64,000 nucleotides of DNA from Bacteriovorax sp037444575 (lineage in GTDB: Bacteria > Bdellovibrionota > Bacteriovoracia > Bacteriovoracales > Bacteriovoracaceae), in the NCBI GenBank assembly GCA_037444575.1, contig JBBIME010000005.1, positions 186,001 through 250,000 of the forward strand. The letters are read 5' to 3'. The notes below the pieces were generated by a model. The model was not told the origin of the DNA, ran no database searches, and saw nothing but the letters and a program-made list of their open reading frames with translations. How positions within the stretch are numbered: the first letter of the stretch is position 1; every line of letters begins with the position of its first letter. The translations under genes were made by a program, and so were the position numbers. Positions 43,791 through 50,634 of the stretch are shown here, piece by piece.

Positions 43791-45494
43791 CTACTTATTT
43801 GCATCAAAGCGAGTATTGATCTTGCTCGATACGAGTTTATGTTCTGAAATAGTGTTTTCGATTAATTCAAATAAAATACTGCAGAGACTCGCACATTCTT
43901 CAAATGCGTAATACGAGCTTTCTGTTAATTGCACCATGCTGTCGCCGTAGAGGTTTGCTTTTCTAACAGAGAAGTAATCGATAATTGGAGCAAGGTTCGG
44001 TGAAGTTTTTTGAACCATGCTTTGCAATTGATCTATTTCATCAATTTTCTTTGAGTATTCTTTAATTCTCGCGATGCTTGGAGTTTGTGAGGAAATCTCT
44101 TCAAGAATAAAGCGAGAGTATTTTTTTCCAAATTCTGAAAGCTCATAAAGGTGTTGAAGCCCAGTTAGAGCATCAAGCAGCTCTCGATGTGTATTGTTCG
44201 TAAGTTTTGGAAATGGAATATTTTCTTCGTGATCACTGAGTACAAATGACCAGGCGATTTTATAAAGAGATCGGAAAATGTCTGCGCAATCGACATGGTT
44301 ATCAATTAAGCTCTCAAGGCGCATTTGGCCCTTTTGAAATTGAGTTCGATAAAAATTAACAGAACTGATATGGAAACTTGAAACAGTTCCTTTCACCCAT
44401 TCAGGAGTAATTTCATTGTGCTCAAGGAGTTGCTTTATAGAGGCGCTGACAACTTGATAAGGAATGTCGTGATGACATTGATTAAAGCTGCAGGCGTCAG
44501 ATGGAAAGCATGGAAAACATTTTGTTCTTGGTGCCAAGTTGTAAGCGTTTGAGTGATAAGGTGTCGTCTCATATGGTCGAACACTTCCCAGAGAAATCGT
44601 GAGAGAGGTTGTATTGTTAATCGCGGCCAGGTGCCCGACCATGGAGTCGTGACCAACAAATAATTTTGCTTTTTTTAGTTCCATAGAAAGCTCAGCGAGA
44701 GTTGTTTTTCCCGTGAGGTTTTGAATTCTGTGCCCAAACGTTTTAAGCAGTGGGTTCTCAGTAATCATTTGAGATTTTAAAACTTCGTTTTTAGCTCCTA
44801 CAATTTGAATTGTATAAGAGTCATTTTCTTTAAGGGTGCGGTAGATGACTTCAACCCATTTTTCCGCTCTCCATGCTTTTCTTTCTTGAGAAGCAAAGGG
44901 ATGGATAATAATTGTATTTGATCTCGAGGTCTTTGCCGGAGTTGCTTTGTTTTCAGTCGATTTAATTCCAATAATGTTTTTAAAGAGATCTACAATCGAA
45001 AAGGGATTGAGCGATCCTCTCATTACTGTTGAGAAAACGACTTGAGACCATTTGTCATTGATCATCATTTTATTATTGAAATCAAAGTATGATCCAATCT
45101 TGTGTTTAGATTTTATCAAAGATGAAAGATAACCAGATGATTTTGAAAATGAAAGATTAATGAGAACTTCAATTGTCTCACCAGAGATCTCTTGCAGGAA
45201 TTTGTTAATTCCATCAAGGCCAGTTTTTAGGCCAGCTATTTCAGAGTTTTCAAAAATTTTCTTTGTATCCAAGTAGTAAATTTTATCAAAAGTTTTCTTT
45301 AGGATGAAATCAAGCGGTTTTGCAAATTGTGATCTGGCGATAAGAACAATTCGGTATTCAGGATGATTTTTTCTTAATTCTTCAACGGCTTGAGCGGTTT
45401 GGATTAGATCTCCAAAGCGAGTTAGTTGAACAATTGCTAGTGTCGACACAGGCGTTTCAAGTTCTGGTGTGCGAGTTTCATTGCTTGCTTTCAT
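43791..45494 (-). CDS. GT9-family glycosyltransferase A, protein heptosyltransferase-like
   Basis: 567 residues. The first 360 or so have the GT-B fold of ADP-heptose transferases: LAIVQLTRFGDLIQTAQ, IIHPFASQERKAWRAEKW, LTGKTTLAEL and AKLFVGHDSMVGHLAA. A C-x2-C-x5-C-x4-C cluster lies at residues 326-340; similar four-Cys sites bind iron in the TibC-type autotransporter heptosyltransferases. The last 190 residues are a helical domain absent from LPS heptosyltransferases. A strong AGGAGG precedes the ATG. Context with Maf, FliS and FliD suggests flagellin as acceptor (inferred). Confidence 0.8.
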   Translation of the reverse strand: MKASNETRTPELETPVSTLAIVQLTRFGDLIQTAQAVEELRKNHPEYRIVLIARSQFAKPLDFILKKTFDKIYYLDTKKIFENSEIAGLKTGLDGINKFLQEISGETIEVLINLSFSKSSGYLSSLIKSKHKIGSYFDFNNKMMINDKWSQVVFSTVMRGSLNPFSIVDLFKNIIGIKSTENKATPAKTSRSNTIIIHPFASQERKAWRAEKWVEVIYRTLKENDSYTIQIVGAKNEVLKSQMITENPLLKTFGHRIQNLTGKTTLAELSMELKKAKLFVGHDSMVGHLAAINNTTSLTISLGSVRPYETTPYHSNAYNLAPRTKCFPCFPSDACSFNQCHHDIPYQVVSASIKQLLEHNEITPEWVKGTVSSFHISSVNFYRTQFQKGQMRLESLIDNHVDCADIFRSLYKIAWSFVLSDHEENIPFPKLTNNTHRELLDALTGLQHLYELSEFGKKYSRFILEEISSQTPSIARIKEYSKKIDEIDQLQSMVQKTSPNLAPIIDYFSVRKANLYGDSMVQLTESSYYAFEECASLCSILFELIENTISEHKLVSSKINTRFDANK

Positions 45495-45624
45495 GCAGAT
45501 CCTCCTCGCTAAGAATAGACAAAAGAATAATTTTTAAATCTTCTTCATTTATTGCTGTTGAGTTTTCTATTTTATCTTTAATCCGACTGAGTTCGCGATT
45601 AATGTCTTCCTTGAGCATATCCAT
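45478..45624 (-). CDS. 48-residue protein between the two GT9 genes
   Basis: Open frame of 48 codons opening MDMLKEDINRELSRIKDKI and ending EEDLHESKQ. The ATG has AGGA upstream (CTAGGATTGGTC). The end overlaps the start of GT9 gene A by 17 bp, and the AGGAGG site of that gene lies within it, so translation may be coupled. The protein is acidic and helical. It fills a gap that would otherwise be the only sizeable space in this operon. Confidence 0.55.
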   Translation of the reverse strand: MDMLKEDINRELSRIKDKIENSTAINEEDLKIILLSILSEEDLHESKQ

Positions 45625-45648
45625 GACCAATCCTAGGTTGAGATTTTC

Positions 45649-47316
45649 TTAGCTATTTACTGGTTCAGCACCACGATTAATAAATTCTGCTTTCCGCTGA
45701 GTAGTAATGCCTTCTTCTAATTGTTTAATACAATGTAAAATCTTTTGAATATCAGACTTGAGCTCGTAAAGAAGAAGTTCAACTTCTTTAGCATTCTCTT
45801 CAAATGATTTTGCATTGATTGATTCAATTTTTGTTTTAAACATTGTCACGGGGATTTGAACTAATGAGTTTGTGTCAGAATGTGAAATCAGCTTGCCCAA
45901 GTTTACAACAAACTCTTTTGAGCTTTTTCTATTTTCTAAGCTCTGTAACAACGATCTGAGTGTTCCTAATAAATCTTTCATCACATTGGTGACATTTGTT
46001 TTTTCTCGAGCTGACCAGTTGTTTGCAGCGGTTAATCCAAAGTCAATAATGTCGTCATAAATTTCAGCTGATTCGTTTTGGTCGTAGATCACATTAATAA
46101 GTTGTCTCGACATCAATCGATGAATTTCTGTTTGAGCATCGATAGTCCCTGCGACAACGGAGTAGCGAGCGCCTAGTTTATCAAATGAACATGTATAGAG
46201 AGTTACATCATTTGAAAGTTTAGGGCGTATTGTCTTACTTTTGGCAAAGAAGTATAGCAATGACACAAAGATGTCTTGAGCTTTAATTTGAGAGTTTTTT
46301 TCGGCGCTACTATCTTTTGCTTGAGTAAAGTTTCTATCTGTAATGATATCCGTTAAAATTAAACTTCCTTGGGAATAGCTTCCTTGTTTTAAGAAAGGAG
46401 CATGGCCAAGAGAGATTTCCAGAACTGGAGTGTCTGCCAGGTCGGCAATGTGCTTAATGGCAGTATCTGGTGTGATGAGTAGATCAATATTCATTAGAAC
46501 CGAAGTCATCGCTGTAAGGTCAGACTCAATGATACTTAATTCGTTTTTAAATTTTTCGTTGATAGCTGAGGCATATTTTCTTTCGCTATCAATAGGAGCA
46601 ATCAAAAGCACAGGAACAAGTTCATTATTTGCTTTTATTAAAGTAATTAATTCATTGATTGTTTCTTCTGGGATGTCTTTTGCGGCGTCAGCCGTTTTTA
46701 ATTGGATTCCAATAATTTTTGCATCTCTATCTGAGCCCGTTTGATTTTTGCGAATGGTGTTCATGTTGCTAAAAGCAATGGCGTTGTATTCAGAGTCCGA
46801 AAGAAGTTTTTCACCCTCTTTGTTTAATGTTGCACCAACCATTTTGTGATAGCAGTCTACAAAGTGAATAGGAGCATATTTTACAACGGGAAGAACGTCG
46901 TTAAAGAGAATTTCCCAGTCGTTATTTGTTACAACATTTCTTTCTTGATTAAAATGAACTCCAGTCACTTTATCAGTTGATCCACGAAGGTATGAGCAGA
47001 GGTATGCACCGACAAGATCATTTGAATAGTTAATGATCTCATCCCACTTTTGCTCCTTAATTGACTCTAGCTGAAGAAAGAGTTGCTCTAAGGCAAATCC
47101 ATCGGAAAAGAGTTTATTTGTTTTAAGAGTAATGATTTCTTTTCTATCAATCACATGAAGAGTTGAGATATTTTTTAAGTTTTTAGCCGCCTGAGCGCTT
47201 TCTTTGTAAACGAGAAGTGAGACATGGTTTCCTTCGCTCGATAGCGAGTTGATGAGATGGCCTGTTGTATAGACATCGCCAAGCCTGCGCAGGTTGATGA
47301 TCAGAATATTTTTCAT
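45649..47316 (-). CDS. GT9-family glycosyltransferase B
   Basis: About 555 residues from ATG at 47316 (GGGAGAG upstream), one base after the stop of the Maf-like gene; an upstream start at 47349 lies inside that gene. The N-terminal NILIINLRRLGDVYTTGHLI carries the catalytic Asp of GT9 enzymes. IIGIQLKTADAAKDIP and LLITPDTAIKHIADL form the donor site. The four-Cys cluster of GT9-A is missing. The C-terminal 190 residues are helical as in GT9-A, so the two are probably distant paralogues of one unusual architecture. Confidence 0.75.
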   Translation of the reverse strand: MKNILIINLRRLGDVYTTGHLINSLSSEGNHVSLLVYKESAQAAKNLKNISTLHVIDRKEIITLKTNKLFSDGFALEQLFLQLESIKEQKWDEIINYSNDLVGAYLCSYLRGSTDKVTGVHFNQERNVVTNNDWEILFNDVLPVVKYAPIHFVDCYHKMVGATLNKEGEKLLSDSEYNAIAFSNMNTIRKNQTGSDRDAKIIGIQLKTADAAKDIPEETINELITLIKANNELVPVLLIAPIDSERKYASAINEKFKNELSIIESDLTAMTSVLMNIDLLITPDTAIKHIADLADTPVLEISLGHAPFLKQGSYSQGSLILTDIITDRNFTQAKDSSAEKNSQIKAQDIFVSLLYFFAKSKTIRPKLSNDVTLYTCSFDKLGARYSVVAGTIDAQTEIHRLMSRQLINVIYDQNESAEIYDDIIDFGLTAANNWSAREKTNVTNVMKDLLGTLRSLLQSLENRKSSKEFVVNLGKLISHSDTNSLVQIPVTMFKTKIESINAKSFEENAKEVELLLYELKSDIQKILHCIKQLEEGITTQRKAEFINRGAEPVNS

Positions 47317-47317
47317 T

Positions 47318-47998
47318 TTAAAGCTCTCCCATCCCAATTTTCTTCTCATGACTATTCTTGGTCATTTCAACGAGTGCCATGGCAAGAAAGTCGTTCTGAT
47401 CAAATTGAGGCTTTTGGGGAATTTGATTGTAAAGAACTTCCTCAAGAGTTGAATTAGGGTCAAAACGTTTAAGATATGTTTTTACTTCTGAAGAATTTAC
47501 AAATTCCATAATCCCACCAACACTTTTTGGAGCTTCGAAAGTGAGAATGCTCTTGAAGTAATACTGGTAAAGATTGAACGATGGCGGATGAGCAATCATC
47601 GCCGGTTTTCTTAAAAGAAAGTGAATAAGGTCTATGTCACTGTAAAGTTCAGCAGAGCTAAACCCAGAATAAACAAGAAGATTTTTTTTGTTAAGAAGCT
47701 TGAACTCGATACAGTCGTCATAGACTTGAGTGTTCGGTTCGATCACAATGACTTTAAAATCATTGCCGTGAAATTGAGTTAGTTTTTCAATGATAGCATT
47801 GACGTGATAAGCGAAACCCAATCCCAAAATTAAAACTTCGTTTTTATTTTTTAGCACTTCCAAGTGAGAATCAACTAAGCCTTCGGCTTCTTTGGAAGGA
47901 TTGTATATTGAGTGAAGATGAACATCGTTTACGACGGGAACCTTCTGTTCAGTTCGTGAAGTTCTTACTTCATAAGAAGAAATTTTTGGTAAATTCAT
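47318..47998 (-). CDS. Maf-like (motility accessory factor) protein, short form
   Basis: About 226 residues from ATG at 47998, with GAGG upstream; a GTG two codons earlier is also in frame. The core (NEVLILGLGFAYHVNAII, then FKVIVIEPNTQVYDDCIEF) matches the N-terminal domain of Maf proteins, which transfer nonulosonic acid to flagellins. Full-size Maf enzymes have 600 or more residues, so only this domain is present. It might be a regulatory or scaffold subunit for the GT9 enzymes that follow. Confidence 0.65.
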   Translation of the reverse strand: MNLPKISSYEVRTSRTEQKVPVVNDVHLHSIYNPSKEAEGLVDSHLEVLKNKNEVLILGLGFAYHVNAIIEKLTQFHGNDFKVIVIEPNTQVYDDCIEFKLLNKKNLLVYSGFSSAELYSDIDLIHFLLRKPAMIAHPPSFNLYQYYFKSILTFEAPKSVGGIMEFVNSSEVKTYLKRFDPNSTLEEVLYNQIPQKPQFDQNDFLAMALVEMTKNSHEKKIGMGEL

Positions 47999-48038
47999 GT
48001 GCACCTCTGTTCCTCATCCTTAAGGTTCAAAAAGGTAG

Positions 48039-48068
48039 ATATTGAGTTGAACTAATCATTAGTTCAAC
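48039..48068 (-). promoter_or_regulatory. Palindrome overlapping a promoter before the Maf-like gene
   Basis: GTTGAACTAAT-C-ATTAGTTCAAC on the + strand (48046-48068) is a perfect 11-bp inverted repeat with one central base. On the minus strand it overlaps a promoter-like pair, TTGAAC (48067-48062), 17-nt spacer, CAATAT (48044-48039). This is the shape of a repressor operator, 40 bp before the Maf-like start. Confidence 0.6.
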
Positions 48069-48083
48069 ACTTCTATTTCCTCA

Positions 48084-48120
48084 CGTTCCCAGATTTTTGT
48101 CAATGAACAATCTGGGAACG
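48084..48120 (-). terminator. Hairpin after the FliT-like gene
   Basis: Perfect 12-bp inverted repeat CGTTCCCAGATT / AATCTGGGAACG with a 13-nt loop, 12 bp beyond the stop of the leftward gene. No U-run follows on the minus strand, so it may end or stabilise the fliDST message. Confidence 0.6.
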
Positions 48121-48131
48121 CTATCGGCGGA

Positions 48132-48536
48132 TTATTTTTTGTCGAGATGATTGTAGCCTTTAAACATTTCTTTGTTTTTGAAAATGAGAGCAATCTCTTT
48201 TGTGGTATTTTCTTTTTGTTGACCCAAAAGCTCAACTGTTTCTCTATCAATGGCAATCATTCTTTCAGACCAGATACTTAGGTCATGAAACCAGGTTTTT
48301 AAAATAAGAATTCCTTCTTGGTCGATGTCGCCTGCGCTTAAGCGGTTGATTTGATCTTCAACTTGTTTTTGAAGTGTAGCTACAATATTTACAATGCGAT
48401 CGCGATTTTCTGTTTCACTGATCACTCGATCCAGGTCTTCATTTCTGGCGTAAGCATTGATGCTTTCACTGCAATGAAGTGCCAAATCAAGCATAGAAAG
48501 GTGTTCTTGAACATTTTCAAAAAGTTTTTCAATCAT
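48132..48536 (-). CDS. FliT-like flagellar export chaperone (tentative)
   Basis: 134 residues, all helical, soluble and acidic. The size, lack of motifs and place directly downstream of fliD and fliS fit FliT, the chaperone of the cap protein FliD. Sequences in this family are too variable for a firm call. Starts 27 bp after the fliS stop and ends before two inverted repeats. Confidence 0.55.
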   Translation of the reverse strand: MIEKLFENVQEHLSMLDLALHCSESINAYARNEDLDRVISETENRDRIVNIVATLQKQVEDQINRLSAGDIDQEGILILKTWFHDLSIWSERMIAIDRETVELLGQQKENTTKEIALIFKNKEMFKGYNHLDKK

Positions 48537-48563
48537 AAGAGTCCTATTATAAGTAAGGTTTAA

Positions 48564-48971
48564 TTATTTTAATTCGCCATTTGGATTTTGAGCAGGATTA
48601 GTTTTCAATCCTTTAATTGCTTCACTCCAACCTTCATAAAGCGTAGTCAATACATTCAAGCATCCTTCTAGTGGTTCAGCATCAATCTTAATGTTGGCCT
48701 GAGTACTAGAAAAAAGTATGTAGTCATAAAGAGATGACAATTCCTTAGCAATGTCCCCACCAACTTCGAAATCGAGACTGTTGTTTAGTTCAATCACGAT
48801 GTCTTGAAGCTTTCCAATATATTCACCTTTTTGCGCAATTTTCTTTTCGTTAATTGCTTCGATTGCTTTCTTGCAATTTTTAATGGCCGCTTGGTAGAGC
48901 ATTAAAAGAATTTGCTCTTTACTAGCAGTGCTGACCGCTGTTTTTTTGTATGCTCCGTATCCGTAACTCAT
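48564..48971 (-). CDS. fliS: Flagellin chaperone FliS
   Basis: 135 residues. AYKKTAVSTASKEQILLMLYQAAI is the usual FliS opening (aligned here as the N-terminal helix), then DIVIELNNSLDFEVGGDIA and LSSLYDYILFSSTQANI. It binds the C-terminal helix of flagellin before export. It is 16 bp downstream of fliD, the standard order. Confidence 0.93.
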   Translation of the reverse strand: MSYGYGAYKKTAVSTASKEQILLMLYQAAIKNCKKAIEAINEKKIAQKGEYIGKLQDIVIELNNSLDFEVGGDIAKELSSLYDYILFSSTQANIKIDAEPLEGCLNVLTTLYEGWSEAIKGLKTNPAQNPNGELK

Positions 48972-48987
48972 ATAGTCCTCCTATTGA

Positions 48988-50379
48988 TTATCCTAATTCT
49001 TGAACAGGGTTAGCGCCGCCACCACCTAGAGAAGCGACTCCAGCACCCTGTGATTTTATTTTTGATATTGTTCCTTCTAATCTTGAAAATTTATCTTTTA
49101 AGTTTTTTTCTTTCTCTTCCAAGAATTTTTGTTTTTGACTGATTCTTCTATCAATCTGTTCGATGTTACTTTGAAGAGATTTTTTACGGCTTTGGATAAG
49201 GCCATCTGGCGTACGAAGAGTTGTGTTTACGGTGTCGTTAAGGTTATCCATGAAACCCTGAGTTTTACCGCCTTCTTCTGTAAATGTTCCCGTAAGGATT
49301 TGAGACACAAGATTGTAGTTGGAACCAATTAACGACTGAAATTTTTTCTGGTCAAATTCCAACATCCCCTCGCGACTGAAGGTCAGCCCCAATTCTCCTA
49401 CGCGGTGAAATCCTGTATCTGTTTGAACATCTTTAAAGACAGCAGCGTGAATACGACCCTCAAGAGACTGGAGCATGATATCTCCACCCAGTGTTCTAGA
49501 GGTATCAGTTTTATCATCAATGGTATTTTGTTCCTTGATGAATTTTAAAACAGCATTAAGTTTTGTGATGAGATCACTTACTTTTGCACCAACGGCATCA
49601 ACGTCTTCACCGATTTTAATCGTGAATTCTTCGCCTGGTTTTGCTTTTTTTAAATCGATTGTTAGACCAGGGATCATTTCTTTGAGTTTGTTTTCTTGAG
49701 CTTCAATTTCAAAACCATCGAGCTTAACTTTGGCGTTGTGAGCTTCTCTTTGAAATTCCAATTGAAAATCCTGGTCACCGTCAACGAAATAGAAATAAGG
49801 AAAATCAACAGCGTTGTCGCTACCAGTGTTGTTTAAGCTTAGAACCAGTCTAAACGGAGTATCAGATCCACTCCCGTCATTGATGACATTGGCAGTAACA
49901 CCGAGATCTGTGTGCTTGTTAATGAGTTTTGCAATTCCACTTAAGGAAGCGTTCTCTGAATCGACATAAATATCTTTAGTCTCTCCACTTGGAAGAGTGT
50001 ATTGAATAAATCCAACACCAACATAAGAATTATCTTTGTCCTCAAATCCAGTAGACATGGCCGAAGATTTTTGTGCGAGCTCCGTCACTTCAAATTGATA
50101 GTTTCCTGGAACTGCTTTGTTTTTATCTACAGTAACTCCGATAATATCGTTGTTAGTATCAACTTTTAATTCGCGGAGGGCGCGAGCATTGGCATTCGTT
50201 GAAAGATTACCGCGTACATCTTCAACCATTTTTAAAAGTTGATCGACGAGGCCTTTCTTGTCAGCGATTTTTCCTTTTTGTTTTTCCATATTCTGGATAG
50301 GAACTTGTTCAGCAGCCATAATCTGCTTAACAATATCCTTAGGCAATCCAGTAGCGATGGAACCAAATGAGATACCCAG
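48988..50379 (-). CDS. fliD: Flagellar cap protein FliD, probable CTG start
   Basis: 463 residues if started at CTG 50379. An AGGAGG ends five bases before this codon, and the residues from there, GISFGSIATGLPKDIVKQIM, are the usual FliD opening. The next usable start is TTG at 50346, which removes that conserved part and lacks a ribosome site. The rest has the FliD_N domain, a variable middle and the coiled C-terminal domain (SRKKSLQSNIEQIDRRIS, then a helix rich in Glu and Lys). FliD caps the filament and folds flagellin. First gene of the fliD-fliS-fliT run. Confidence 0.9.
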   Translation of the reverse strand: MGISFGSIATGLPKDIVKQIMAAEQVPIQNMEKQKGKIADKKGLVDQLLKMVEDVRGNLSTNANARALRELKVDTNNDIIGVTVDKNKAVPGNYQFEVTELAQKSSAMSTGFEDKDNSYVGVGFIQYTLPSGETKDIYVDSENASLSGIAKLINKHTDLGVTANVINDGSGSDTPFRLVLSLNNTGSDNAVDFPYFYFVDGDQDFQLEFQREAHNAKVKLDGFEIEAQENKLKEMIPGLTIDLKKAKPGEEFTIKIGEDVDAVGAKVSDLITKLNAVLKFIKEQNTIDDKTDTSRTLGGDIMLQSLEGRIHAAVFKDVQTDTGFHRVGELGLTFSREGMLEFDQKKFQSLIGSNYNLVSQILTGTFTEEGGKTQGFMDNLNDTVNTTLRTPDGLIQSRKKSLQSNIEQIDRRISQKQKFLEEKEKNLKDKFSRLEGTISKIKSQGAGVASLGGGGANPVQELG

Positions 50380-50533
50380 AAAATCCTCCTGATTTAAAGG
50401 GAACTATTACCTTCTAAGAATACCATACGGTAGGACCATTCTATATGAGGCAGGATTTTCTCAGCGGGTTAGAAAAGGAAGTTGAGTGAAGAGATTTGGT
50501 ATTAATTCCTTGTGAAGCGGATCAATGGCCCTT

Positions 50534-50567
50534 AAAATAAAAAAAGACCGGATGGGGCCGGTCTTTT
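50534..50567 (-). terminator. Minus-strand terminator upstream of fliD
   Basis: 10-bp stem AAAAGACCGG / CCGGTCTTTT with loop ATGGGG. On the minus strand it is followed by an almost unbroken T-run (TTTTTTTATTTT). It lies between divergent genes, where no leftward gene is seen upstream. Confidence 0.8.
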
Positions 50568-50578
50568 CTAATTCTAGG

Positions 50579-50614
50579 ATTAAGAAGTGGAGTATGGGAT
50601 CCAAACTTCTTAAT
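50579..50614 (+). promoter_or_regulatory. Hairpin in the leader of the 500-residue membrane protein gene
   Basis: ATTAAGAAGT / ACTTCTTAAT arms (10 bp) plus an inner GGA/TCC pair, ending 20 bp before the ATG. It may be a second minus-strand terminator, or a leader structure. Confidence 0.5.
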
Positions 50615-50634
50615 TACTGATTTAATCGGTTATT

